From contig DITJ01000004.1 of assembly GCA_002422795.1 (NCBI GenBank), positions 4,178 to 68,177 on the forward strand: 64,000 nt of DNA, read 5' to 3'. A program made the position numbers and the translations under genes. Below are positions 48,323 to 56,048 of the stretch, one piece after another. Each line of letters opens with the position of its first letter. The first letter of the stretch is position 1. Below the pieces are notes generated by a model, which was given only the letters and a program-made list of their open reading frames with translations, did no database searches and had not been told where the DNA came from. The stretch comes from Alphaproteobacteria bacterium UBA6187 (GTDB lineage Bacteria; Pseudomonadota; Alphaproteobacteria; Rickettsiales; UBA6187).

Positions 48323-49582
48323 CTATCTCGGCCTAATGCTGCCATTACTTCTTACCACATATTTATAAGTAGTCAGTTGCTCCACCCCAACTGGCCCACG
48401 CGCGTGCAGCTTGCCTGTGGAAATACCAATTTCCGCGCCCATGCCAAATTCTCCGCCATCCGCAAACTGGGTGGAAGTATTATGCATTACAATGGCGCTA
48501 TCAATACGGTTTAGGAACTCGGCTGCTGCAATGTTATCAGCAGTTATAATAGAATCAGTGTGGTGCGAGCTGTGAGTGTTGATAAAATCAATCGCTTCAC
48601 TAATGCCGGAAACTATTTTCACAGAAATTATTGCATCCAGATATTCCGTATCCCAATCGGCATCTGTGGCGGGCACTATGCTGCTATCAATTTTCCTTGC
48701 TGCCTCATCGCCGCGTATTTCGCAACCCTCAGATTTAAGCGCGGCAATAATTAATGGCAAAGCTTTATCTGCAACTTTGCTATCAATCACCAGCGATTCG
48801 GTAGCCCCGCAAACACCAAGGCGGCGCATTTTTGCGTTACTAACCACATTTACAGCCATGTCTAAATCAGCTTTTTCGTGTATATAAGTGTGGCAATTGC
48901 CATCCAGGTGCAGCAAAGTTGGCACGCGGCTTTCATCCATAACCCTTTTGCACAGGCCTTTGCCACCGCGCGGCACGATTACATCAATATATTCAGGCAT
49001 TGCAAGCATTGCGCCGACTGCCTCCCTATCTTGCACAGGCACTAGCTGGATAGCATTTTCAGTAATTCCGGCACTGCGCAAGCCCTCATGCAAACTATCA
49101 ACAATTGCTTTTGAAGAATTAAAGCTTTCCGAGCCACCGCGCAAAATAGCGCTATTGCCTGATTTCAGGCATAGTGCCCCTGCATCTGCGGTAACATTCG
49201 GACGCGATTCATAAATTATGCCAATTACACCAAGTGGAACACTCACGCGCGATATATCCAACCCGCTTGGCCTGTCCCAATTCGCATGGGTTTTTCCCAC
49301 CGGGTCTGGCAGCAGGGCGATTTCTTCCAGGCTTTTTGCAATTGCGCCAATGCGGCTTTCGTTTAGTTCCAGGCGATCAAGCAGTGCTTTATCTAATCCT
49401 TTCGTCTTGCCCGCATCCATATCTAATTTATTGGCTGCAAGGATTTTATCAGTATTTTTACGCAGCGCCGCCGCCGCCGCGCAAAGCCCGGTATTTTTAT
49501 CTTCCGCACTTGTACTGGCAAGCTCAAGAGCGGCAATTTTAGCTTGTTTACCAAGCTGCTGCATCATTTGTTTTATGTTCAT
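48323..49582 (-). CDS. proA: gamma-glutamyl phosphate reductase
   Basis: Second step of proline synthesis: reduces gamma-glutamyl phosphate to glutamate semialdehyde with NADPH. It has 419 residues. Features: RPSGLDISRVSVPLGVIGIIYESRPNVTADAGALCLKSGNSAILRGGSE, VDVIVPRGGKGL, LHLDGNCHTYIHEKADLDMA, the catalytic Cys in RRLGVCGATESLVID, HTDSIITAD and FGMGAEIGISTGKLHARGPVGVEQLTTYKY. Complete and standard. proB lies upstream across hairpin H4. Confidence 0.98.
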   Translation of the reverse strand: MNIKQMMQQLGKQAKIAALELASTSAEDKNTGLCAAAAALRKNTDKILAANKLDMDAGKTKGLDKALLDRLELNESRIGAIAKSLEEIALLPDPVGKTHANWDRPSGLDISRVSVPLGVIGIIYESRPNVTADAGALCLKSGNSAILRGGSESFNSSKAIVDSLHEGLRSAGITENAIQLVPVQDREAVGAMLAMPEYIDVIVPRGGKGLCKRVMDESRVPTLLHLDGNCHTYIHEKADLDMAVNVVSNAKMRRLGVCGATESLVIDSKVADKALPLIIAALKSEGCEIRGDEAARKIDSSIVPATDADWDTEYLDAIISVKIVSGISEAIDFINTHSSHHTDSIITADNIAAAEFLNRIDSAIVMHNTSTQFADGGEFGMGAEIGISTGKLHARGPVGVEQLTTYKYVVRSNGSIRPR

Positions 49583-49590
49583 TCGTTATC

Positions 49591-49699
49591 AGAGTTCAGA
49601 ATTCAGAGTTCAGAGTTCAGTTAAGTTAAGTAGTAAGACATCATATATAAAAATATAAAAAATCCAATACTGAACTCTGAACTCTGAACTCCGAACTCT
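49591..49699. repeat. heptamer-repeat hairpin H4 in the proB-proA gap
   Basis: TTCAGAG words at 49591-49620 are complementary to CTGAACT/CTGAACT words at 49670-49699. About 49 nt of AT-rich DNA lies between. It sits between two co-directional, probably co-transcribed genes. Confidence 0.88.
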
Positions 49700-49705
49700 A
49701 AAACC

Positions 49706-50827
49706 CTACTCCTCTAATACTAAATTATCCCTATGTATCAGCTCATCACGTCCTGAAAAGCCTACCATATTCTCAATTTCTTCACTTTGCTGGCCCATTA
49801 TCAGCCTGGCATCGTCTGATGTATAAGCTGCAATGCCAACGCCGATTTTGTGCAACCTGCTATCTTTTATCATAACTGTATCGCCGCGGTCAAATCTTCC
49901 GGTTATATCCATAACTCCGGCAGGAAGCAGGCTTTTGCCGCCTTTTAATGCCTTTACCGCCCCATCATCAATGATAATTTCCCCTTGCACATTAAGGCTG
50001 CTGGCTATCCAGCGTTTTCGCGCTCTTCTGGGGTTATCGGATGATAAAAACACCGTATATTTAGCAGATTTCTCCAACGATTTAACCGGGTTTTTTTCCT
50101 TACCAGAAGCAAGAATCATCGTGCAGCCGCTAGATACTGAAATTTTAGCCGCCTCTATCTTTGTAACCATACCGCCAGAGCCAATTCCGCTGGATAAAGC
50201 CCCGCTTGCCATATCCTCTATCTGCCTTGTAATTTCCTTGACCTCAGGAATATGTTTTGCATCAGGCTCCAGACGCGGATTGCCAGTATAAAGCCCATCA
50301 ACATCAGAAAAAAGGATTAATAAATCGGCGCTTACCATTTGCGCCACGCGCGCAGCCAGGCGATCATTATCGCCAAAGCGGAGTTCCTCGGTTGCTACCG
50401 TGTCATTTTCGTTAATAATCGGCACAACGCCGTTTAATAATAATGTTTCAAGCGTATTTTTTGCATTCAGGTAATTCCGGCGGTTTTCTGAATCGAATAT
50501 AGTAAGCAGAATTTGCGCCACCGGAATATTGTTTTTTCCCAGGAATTCCTGATATTTACGCACCAGCTCCGGCTGGCCGCAGGCTGCCGCTGCCTGTTTT
50601 TCTTCCAGTTTTAATGTGCGCTTACCACTGGTTATATATTTCCTTCCCAAAGCTACCGAGCCGGAAGTAACAATAATTACATCCTTGCCGCGCTGTTTTA
50701 ATGACGCAACATCACTTGCCAGAGTTTTAAGCCAATCCTCACGCAAATGACCTCCATCCTGGTCTACCATTAATGATGAGCCAACTTTGATAACTATCTT
50801 TTTTGCTTTTTCTATTAGTGTAGTCAT
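49706..50827 (-). CDS. proB: glutamate 5-kinase
   Basis: First step of proline synthesis: phosphorylates glutamate. It has 373 residues with an N-terminal amino-acid kinase domain (KKIVIKVGSSLM, IIVTSGSVALGRK, PIINENDTVATEELRFGDNDRLAARVAQMVSADLLILFSDVDGLYTGNPR, SSGIGSGGMVTKIEAAKISVSSG) and a C-terminal PUA domain (about 280-370: GEIIIDDGAVKALKGGKSLLPAGVMDITGRFDRGDTVMI). Feedback inhibition by proline is a family property. Confidence 0.98.
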   Translation of the reverse strand: MTTLIEKAKKIVIKVGSSLMVDQDGGHLREDWLKTLASDVASLKQRGKDVIIVTSGSVALGRKYITSGKRTLKLEEKQAAAACGQPELVRKYQEFLGKNNIPVAQILLTIFDSENRRNYLNAKNTLETLLLNGVVPIINENDTVATEELRFGDNDRLAARVAQMVSADLLILFSDVDGLYTGNPRLEPDAKHIPEVKEITRQIEDMASGALSSGIGSGGMVTKIEAAKISVSSGCTMILASGKEKNPVKSLEKSAKYTVFLSSDNPRRARKRWIASSLNVQGEIIIDDGAVKALKGGKSLLPAGVMDITGRFDRGDTVMIKDSRLHKIGVGIAAYTSDDARLIMGQQSEEIENMVGFSGRDELIHRDNLVLEE

Positions 50828-50850
50828 TTTTTTGTACTTTACCGTTAGTG

Positions 50851-51058
50851 TATTAGGTGATAGGTAATAGGTTTCAGGTGATGGGGAAGAAAAATATAGT
50901 AAATTTCATTTTTATTTACGCGTTGTCGTTCAGCGGATTCATAAAATTCACGTAGTATACCTACGCTAAAATTTTATTCACCTTGAACTCCTAGCGTAAA
51001 TAAAAAGCAAATTCACTATACTTCCCTAACACCCATTCCCTAACACCTATCACCTAAT
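50851..51058. repeat. heptamer-repeat hairpin H5 with palindromic element E5 nested in its loop
   Basis: Left arm TTAGGTGATAGGTAATAGG-like words (50851-50883) pair with CCTAACACCTATCACCTAA-like words (51024-51058). The loop contains element E5 (50895-51020), whose TATAG arms begin right inside the left arm. The gap separates divergent proB and bolA, so it must also contain both promoters. Confidence 0.85.
50895..51020. repeat. palindromic element E5 (TATAG arms), 126 bp
   Basis: Arms TATAGTAAATTTCATTTTTA and TAAAAAGCAAATTCACTATA. The core GTTGTCGTTCAGCGG, CACGTAGTATACCTACGC and CACCTTGAACTCCTAG is shared with E8-E10. The arms are shared with E4. Confidence 0.9.
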
Positions 51059-51063
51059 TTATT

Positions 51064-51297
51064 ATGCCACTACCAGCAAGTACAATAGAAAATTTAATTT
51101 TAGAAGCTTTTCCTGATGCAAAAATCAAAATTGTTGATTTGGCGGGGGATAATGACCATTGGTCGGTGGAAGTAATATCGAAAGATTTCCAGGGCAAGAG
51201 CCGCATTGAGCAGCATAAAATGGTATATGCAGCGCTTAAAGGGAAAATGGGCGGGGAGTTGCACGCGATGCAATTAAAAACTGGTTCTGGCGATTAA
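51064..51297 (+). CDS. bolA: BolA-family protein
   Basis: This 77-residue protein partners CGFS glutaredoxins in iron-sulfur trafficking. The BolA fold covers the full length: ENLILEAFPDAKIKIVDLAGDNDHWSVEVISKDFQGKSRIEQHKMVYAALKGKMGGELHAMQLKTG, including the conserved RIxQHKMVYAAL block. The GrxD gene follows about 600 bp downstream, with a toxin-like gene between them. Confidence 0.95.
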   Translation: MPLPASTIENLILEAFPDAKIKIVDLAGDNDHWSVEVISKDFQGKSRIEQHKMVYAALKGKMGGELHAMQLKTGSGD

Positions 51298-51306
51298 GGT
51301 TTTTTT

Positions 51307-51693
51307 ATGGAAAAAGATTTTGATTTGTGGACTGGGCATAAGAAGAAAGCGCATGGTGCGAATAAGCGCGCTTCGTTTAAAGAAGTTGAAGTCTGGTGGT
51401 GTTGTATAGGCGCTAATGTAGGGGATGAAGAAGACGGCAAAGGACTATATTTTACCAGACCAGTATTGATATTTAAAAAGTTTAACCAGAATATTTTTCT
51501 GGGTATTCCACTAAGTACACAAATAAAAGAAAGTCGCTTTTATTATAAATTACATTTTAAAGGTATAGAACAAAGCGCACTATTATCACAACTAAGAATA
51601 TTTGATGCAAAAAGACTTAGGGAGAGGATGGGCGAGTTACCAGCAGATGAATTTAACAAGCTAAAGGAAAAAATAAAACAACTAATTTTATAG
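51307..51693 (+). CDS. PemK/MazF-like toxin, solitary
   Basis: The protein has 128 residues. The block EVEVWWCCIGANVGDEEDGKGLYFTRPVLIFKKFNQNIFLGIPLSTQIK followed by YYKLHFKGIEQSALLSQLRIFDAKRLRERMGEL fits MazF/PemK-type mRNA interferases: an N-terminal beta-barrel start (EVW...G.N.G.E..GK...RPVLI), LGIPLST and a LSQ-R-D-RL helix. The N-terminal ~25 residues are basic. No antitoxin gene is adjacent; bolA is upstream and grxD downstream. A GC hairpin (51701-51721) follows the stop. Confidence 0.8.
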   Translation: MEKDFDLWTGHKKKAHGANKRASFKEVEVWWCCIGANVGDEEDGKGLYFTRPVLIFKKFNQNIFLGIPLSTQIKESRFYYKLHFKGIEQSALLSQLRIFDAKRLRERMGELPADEFNKLKEKIKQLIL

Positions 51694-51700
51694 TTTTACT

Positions 51701-51721
51701 CCGCCCCCTTTACGGGGGCGG
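51701..51721 (+). terminator. GC-rich hairpin after the MazF-like gene
   Basis: Perfect 8-bp stem CCGCCCCC/GGGGGCGG with a TTTAC loop, 8 bp after the stop. No T-run follows, so it may act with Rho or stabilise the mRNA end. The rest of 51722-51899 shows no gene. Confidence 0.55.
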
Positions 51722-51899
51722 CCGCGGGTATTCCCGATTTATAAGGTTAATTATAATATATCTTTAAGTTATATTCAAGTAGTATATTACTTAAAATTAA
51801 TAAGCCTACTTGCAAAGAACCCTTATGGGCATTTCCAATTTGGACGTAGTTAATATATAGACAAGAATTATTCACGCTAGCAATAAACAGGAGAAGAAA

Positions 51900-52232
51900 A
51901 TGTCCCAACCAGAAATATACAAAACCATACAGAGCGAAATAGAATCAAACGATATAGTTCTATTCATGAAAGGCACGCCAAAATTCCCGCAATGCGGATT
52001 TTCTGCGGCTGTTACCCATATTCTAAACACTCATGGGGTGGAATTTAAAGGTATAAATGTACTTGAAGACCCCGCGATTCGCGAAGGCATTAAGGCTTTC
52101 AGTGATTGGCCAACTATCCCGCAGCTTTATATAAAAGGCGAGTTTATTGGCGGTTGTGATATCACCAAGGAAATGGCTATAAGCGGTGAATTAAAAGCAT
52201 TGCTTACTGAAAAGGGCATAAAGGTTGCTTAA
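51900..52232 (+). CDS. grxD: monothiol CGFS glutaredoxin
   Basis: This 110-residue Fe-S cluster carrier has the active site FPQCGFSAAV in place of the dithiol CPYC. The WPTIPQLYIKGEFIGGCDI block binds glutathione. It acts with BolA, encoded just upstream. The TAA stop is directly followed by the ATG of the ABC ATPase gene. Confidence 0.97.
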   Translation: MSQPEIYKTIQSEIESNDIVLFMKGTPKFPQCGFSAAVTHILNTHGVEFKGINVLEDPAIREGIKAFSDWPTIPQLYIKGEFIGGCDITKEMAISGELKALLTEKGIKVA

Positions 52233-53156
52233 ATGGCTTCTGCAATAAAAATAAGTGATCTTTACAAGGCTTATAATACCAAGCGCGGCCAAAAGGTGGC
52301 GCTTGACCATATAAACCTGGAAGTGCCGGAAGGCTCGTTCTTTGGCCTGCTTGGGCCAAATGGCGCGGGAAAATCCACACTTATTAATATTATTGCTGGC
52401 TTGGTAAATAAAACCAGCGGCAGCGCAGAAATATGCGGCTATGATGCTGAAAAACAGGCCAAACAAGCACGCAAACTGATAGGTATAGTGCCGCAGGAAT
52501 TAGTGCTTGATCCGTTCTTTCCGCCATATGAGGCGCTTGAATATACGGCTGGTTTTTACGGCATTCCCAAAAACAAACGCCGCACCATGGAAATTATTGA
52601 GGCAATGGGGCTAAAAGATAAAGCCCACGCGCCATCACGCAGCCTTTCCGGCGGTATGCGCCGCAGGCTGCTGATTGCCAAGGCACTTGTGCATTCCCCG
52701 AAAGTATTGATTTTAGATGAACCTACTGCGGGAGTGGATGTGGAGCTGCGCCAGCAATTATGGGATTATGTGAAGCGCCTGAATAAAGAGCATGGTACTA
52801 CCATATTACTCACAACGCATTACCTGGAAGAGGCCGAAACATTGTGTGACCGCATTGCGGTAATTAATCATGGAAAAATTATTTCTAATGATAGCAAAGC
52901 CAATATAATGAAAGTTATCGACCGCAAGAAGCTTATTGTTTCGACAAAAAGCGCACTTAAAGAAGTTCCAGAAGAATTAGAAAAATTCAGCGCTAATATT
53001 ACAGATGATGGCCGTCTGGAAATAAACTATCGCAGCTTGGAGGTTTCCGTTGGAGAGATCCTACAAGCCCTTGCAAACGCAAAAATAGAAATCCGCGACC
53101 TTTCTACCGAAGAGCCGGATTTAGAAGAGATATTCAGGCATTTGACCAAGAGTTAA
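52233..53156 (+). CDS. ABC transporter ATP-binding protein (YadG/drug-export type)
   Basis: This 307-residue ATPase has Walker A GPNGAGKSTL, Q-loop VPQEL, signature LSGGMRRRLLIAKAL, Walker B VLILDEPTAGVD and H-loop TTHYLEEAETLCDRI. The DPFFPPYEALEY and the C-terminal ~90-residue extension fit the ABC-2 export type, which works with a separate ABC-2 permease. No permease is encoded next to it. It begins directly after the grxD stop, so it is translated from the same message. The substrate is unknown. Confidence 0.93.
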   Translation: MASAIKISDLYKAYNTKRGQKVALDHINLEVPEGSFFGLLGPNGAGKSTLINIIAGLVNKTSGSAEICGYDAEKQAKQARKLIGIVPQELVLDPFFPPYEALEYTAGFYGIPKNKRRTMEIIEAMGLKDKAHAPSRSLSGGMRRRLLIAKALVHSPKVLILDEPTAGVDVELRQQLWDYVKRLNKEHGTTILLTTHYLEEAETLCDRIAVINHGKIISNDSKANIMKVIDRKKLIVSTKSALKEVPEELEKFSANITDDGRLEINYRSLEVSVGEILQALANAKIEIRDLSTEEPDLEEIFRHLTKS

Positions 53157-53316
53157 GTAGGTATTATTATTCAATGAATTATGCAGGAAAGAAAAATATA
53201 CAAATAGATAATTAGAATAAGAAATGCGCACTAAACTCACTAACAATAATGCATGTTAAAAGAAGCTATGACAATCTTCTTGCATTCTATATAAATCCTG
53301 TATAATCCTCGGCTAA

Positions 53317-53496
53317 TAGCAATTCCATATCAGCGACAAACATTGTCGTGCATCGTCTTACAAAATTGGCGAACCTTTGGCATGATGAAATATAAGTAAG
53401 CTTTATTTCATCATGCCTCGGTTTCACGTAGAAAACCTACGCTGAAATTTTGTTCGCCTTGCACTCCTAGTTTGCCTATGATCTAGAAATGGCATA
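53317..53496. repeat. palindromic element E8 with nested 39-bp hairpin
   Basis: Degenerate outer arms (TAGCAATTCCATATCAGCGA and the right AGAAATGGCATA-type end) surround the shared core TGTCGTGCATCG, CACGTAGAAAACCTACGC and CGCCTTGCACTCCTAG. Inside it lies GGCATGATGAAATA...TATTTCATCATGCC (53379-53417), which is absent from E5 and E9. The rest of the 53157-53520 gap shows no gene. Confidence 0.8.
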
Positions 53497-53520
53497 AGTA
53501 AATAACCAAAAGGGATGAAC

Positions 53521-54399
53521 ATGTTTAAAGGTGCAATAACCGCGCTTATTACGCCATTCAAAGATGGCAAAGTTGATGAAAAAGCGTATCAGGCATTTAT
53601 AGAGTGGCAGATTAATGAAGGAATCCATGGCCTTGTGCCGTGCGGTACTACAGGCGAATCCCCAACCCTTACCCACGAAGAGCATAACCGTGTGATTGAA
53701 TTATGCGTGGAAGTGGCAAAGGGCAGGGTGCCTGTGATTGCTGGAACCGGTTCAAATTCAACAGAAGAAGCTGTTGCCCTTTCTGTTCACGCTGAAAAAT
53801 GCGGTGCGGATGCAGTGCTGGTTGCCGCGCCTTATTATAACAAACCTAACCAGGAAGGTTTATTCCAGCATTATAAAGCGATTAATGATGCCATTAATAT
53901 CCCGATTATAACTTACAATATCCCTGGCCGTTCCGTGGTTGATATTGCTGATGAAACGACCGTGCGTATGGTTCATGAGCTTAAAAACATTGTTGGTATA
54001 AAAGATGCTACAGGCAATTTGGTTCGCGTAAGTACTTTAAGGATGAAGCTGGAAGGAAGAGGGTTCTGCCAGTTATCTGGTGATGACGGCACGGCTATTG
54101 CTTTTAATTCGCAAGGCGGTGTGGGCTGCATATCCGTTACATCCAATATTGCCCCTAAAATGGTGGCAGGTGTTCAGAATTTATGGTTTGCCGGAAAAGC
54201 AAAAGAGGCATTGGAACTGCATGATAAATTAATGCCGCTGCATGTGGCAATGTTTTGCGATACCAGCCCTGGCCCTGCAAAATATGCAGCGAGCCTGCTA
54301 AATCTATGCGCACCCGATGTGCGCCTGCCAATTGTTGCCCCTGCAGAAGATAAAAAGGTGCAAGTGAAAAAAGCAATGCGGGAGGTGGGTATCATTTAG
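53521..54399 (+). CDS. dapA: 4-hydroxy-tetrahydrodipicolinate synthase
   Basis: This enzyme condenses pyruvate and aspartate semialdehyde in lysine and diaminopimelate synthesis, feeding the cell wall. It has 292 residues from ATG 53521, with AAGGGA six bases upstream. TIM-barrel features: FKGAITALITPFKDGKVDE, GLVPCGTTGESPTL, VIAGTGSNSTEEAV, the catalytic Tyr in YYNKPNQEGL and YNIPGRS, and the Schiff-base Lys in GIKDATGNL. The TAG stop lies inside the left arm of hairpin H6. Confidence 0.97.
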   Translation: MFKGAITALITPFKDGKVDEKAYQAFIEWQINEGIHGLVPCGTTGESPTLTHEEHNRVIELCVEVAKGRVPVIAGTGSNSTEEAVALSVHAEKCGADAVLVAAPYYNKPNQEGLFQHYKAINDAINIPIITYNIPGRSVVDIADETTVRMVHELKNIVGIKDATGNLVRVSTLRMKLEGRGFCQLSGDDGTAIAFNSQGGVGCISVTSNIAPKMVAGVQNLWFAGKAKEALELHDKLMPLHVAMFCDTSPGPAKYAASLLNLCAPDVRLPIVAPAEDKKVQVKKAMREVGII

Positions 54400-54468
54400 G
54401 GATTGGGATTTAGGGATTGGGGCGCAGAAGAGCCTCCCAATCCCTAATCCCCATTCCCTAATCCCTAT
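54397..54468. repeat. heptamer-repeat hairpin H6 including the dapA stop codon
   Basis: TAGGGATTGGGATTTAGGGA (from 54397) is complementary to TCCCTAATCCCCATTCCCTA and neighbouring words ending at 54468. The arm starts with the TAG of dapA and the hairpin ends 5 bp before smpB. Confidence 0.88.
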
Positions 54469-54473
54469 TAAGA

Positions 54474-54944
54474 ATGTCCAACGAAGAACTTCCAGTAAAA
54501 AAAATAATAGCAGTAAACCGCAAGGCGCGGTTCGAATATTTTATTGAAGAATCGTTTGAAGCCGGAATTATGCTCAAAGGCAGCGAGATAAAATCTATCC
54601 GTAACGGCAATGTAAATATTGGTGATGCCTATGCAGATGAGCAGCGCGGGGAAATATACCTGCTGCAAGCGCATATTGGCGAATATAAAGGTGCAAACCG
54701 TTGGGGGCATAACCCCACAAGGCCGCGTAAACTTCTAATGCACAAGGCGGAAATACGAAAACTATTTGGTAAGCTTAAAGTGAAGGGCTATACGCTTGTG
54801 CCGCTTTCTTTATATTTTAATGAAAAGAATATTGCTAAAGTTGAGCTTGGCCTTGCCAAAGGTAAAAAACAACATGATAAACGCGCCACTGAAAAAGAAC
54901 GCGATTGGCAGCGGGAAAAAGCCAGGACATTAAAGGGCGAATAG
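54474..54944 (+). CDS. smpB: SsrA-binding protein
   Basis: This protein binds tmRNA and delivers it to stalled ribosomes. It has 156 residues with the SmpB OB fold: AVNRKARFEYFIEESFEAGIMLKGSEIKSIRNGNVNIGDAYADEQRGEIYLLQAHIGEYKGANRWGHNPTRPRKLLMHKAEI, then PLSLYFNEKNIAKVELGLAKGKKQHDKRATEKERDWQREKAR, whose basic tail enters the ribosome mRNA channel. dapA-smpB adjacency is common in alphaproteobacteria. Confidence 0.98.
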   Translation: MSNEELPVKKIIAVNRKARFEYFIEESFEAGIMLKGSEIKSIRNGNVNIGDAYADEQRGEIYLLQAHIGEYKGANRWGHNPTRPRKLLMHKAEIRKLFGKLKVKGYTLVPLSLYFNEKNIAKVELGLAKGKKQHDKRATEKERDWQREKARTLKGE

Positions 54945-54961
54945 TTTCTCTCTTTTGTATC

Positions 54962-55085
54962 ATACCAATTTCATATCAAAGACGAAGTAGGAGTGCGAGG
55001 CGAACAAAATTTTAGCCTAGTAAACCTAGGTGGATTTTGTAAGACCGATGCACGACAACCTTCGTCAAAGATATGGAATTGGTAT
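54962..55085. repeat. palindromic element E9, 124 bp
   Basis: The arms ATACCAATTTCATATC and GATATGGAATTGGTAT are inverted. The core, in reverse, has the same TCGTGCATCGG...ACCTAGG...CCTAG...GTTCGCCTCGCACTCCTA order as E8 and E10. It starts 18 bp after the smpB stop. Confidence 0.9.
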
Positions 55086-55238
55086 CAGAATGTTTAAAGC
55101 CGTTGCTTTACTATTCCAATAACATTGGCATAAGCTAAAATATTTTTTCTTACAAAGCTGAAAAATCGAATTTATAGTGCCAGCTCTTGCGCTGTGTGCC
55201 TTGGTTTTTCTGTTATGTTTTTTTATTATCTATTCTGC

Positions 55239-55270
55239 TTGACTTTCGCTTACTAAGAGCTATGTTAAAA
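55239..55270 (+). promoter_or_regulatory. putative cold-shock gene promoter
   Basis: TTGACT (55239-55244), a 16-bp spacer and TATGTT (55261-55266), with TTAAAAT next to it. This would give a 5' untranslated region of about 165-170 nt, as is usual for cold-shock mRNAs. The 55086-55238 stretch has no gene. Confidence 0.5.
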
Positions 55271-55443
55271 TTTGAGTTTTGTAATAGGCTCTTGGTTGCA
55301 ATGTCCCACCTTTTGGTGCCTGTACTTTCAGTATAGGTTGTTTTCTTGATATTTGACGAAGAGTTTCCAGTTTTTTGCTGTATTATAAGACTTGTTACGT
55401 ATGCGACTTATTTGCATATAAAATAATTTTAGGAGAAAGACTA

Positions 55444-55650
55444 ATGGCTACAGGAACAGTTAAGTGGTTCAACCCAACTAAAGGATATGGATTCGTTCAG
55501 CCGGAAGACGGTGGAAATGATGTATTCGTACACATAAGCGCGGTTGAAGCTGCTGGCCTGCGTACTCTAAATGAGAATCAACGTGTAGGCTACGAGCTTA
55601 CTACTGAGAAAGGCAAAACTTCAGCTACCAACCTTAAGATTATTAATTAG
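55444..55650 (+). CDS. cold-shock protein (CspA family)
   Basis: A 68-residue OB-fold RNA chaperone. The full family pattern is present: [63 protein letters not shown], with RNP1 (KGYGFV) and RNP2 (VFVHI). ATG 55444 has AGGAGA upstream. The long leader before it suggests temperature-dependent translation. Proteins of this family melt RNA structure and act as antiterminators. Confidence 0.95.
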   Translation: MATGTVKWFNPTKGYGFVQPEDGGNDVFVHISAVEAAGLRTLNENQRVGYELTTEKGKTSATNLKIIN

Positions 55651-55762
55651 TTGGTTTAAAATTTAAGCTGCTATCTCATTCCACATTATTTTGGTTAACA
55701 TAATAAAGTGGAATGGTTTCGTTATCGTAAAGATATATGATATAGCAATGCTTTAGCTAAAG

Positions 55763-55790
55763 ACACTTGGGTCATGCTCAGGTGTTTTTT
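55763..55790 (+). terminator. intrinsic terminator downstream of the cold-shock gene
   Basis: ACACTTG pairs with CAGGTGT over a 9-nt loop and is followed by TTTTTT. It is 112 bp after the stop codon. Confidence 0.7.
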
Positions 55791-55848
55791 GCTGTTATAG
55801 GCATGAAATGATATTTCTATAGCCTTTTAGTTATGCTATAGTTTTCAA

Positions 55849-56031
55849 TATAGCATTTCCCATTTTCATTTATACGTCGTCACTCTTCGGATTCACAAAA
55901 TTAGCGAACCTTCGGTATGATGAAATATAAGTAAACTTTATTTCATCACACTTCGGTTTCACCTAGGTTTACTAGGCTAAAATTTTGTTCACCTCGAATT
56001 CCTAGTAGAAATGAAAAGCGGAAGCGCTATA
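55849..56031. repeat. palindromic element E10 (TATAG arms) with nested hairpin, 183 bp
   Basis: Arms TATAGCATTTCCCATTTTCA and TGAAAAGCGGAAGCGCTATA-like sequence match E6/E7. The core (GTCGTCACTCTTCGG, CACCTAGG..CCTAGG-type, CACCTCGAATTCCTAG) matches E5/E8/E9. The nested hairpin TATGATGAAATATAAG...TTATTTCATCAC matches that in E8. It ends 17 bp before the GNAT pseudogene start. Confidence 0.88.
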
Positions 56032-56048
56032 ATATAAAAAGATTGAAA

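Noticed and set aside
48888..49658. Plus-strand frames of 108 and 146 codons in proA
   Set aside because: They are shadows of the proA gene with low-complexity Ser/Ala/Leu content.
55375..55443. Longer N terminus for the cold-shock protein
   Set aside because: The extra residues lie in the untranslated leader; ATG 55444 has a good Shine-Dalgarno and gives the standard family start.
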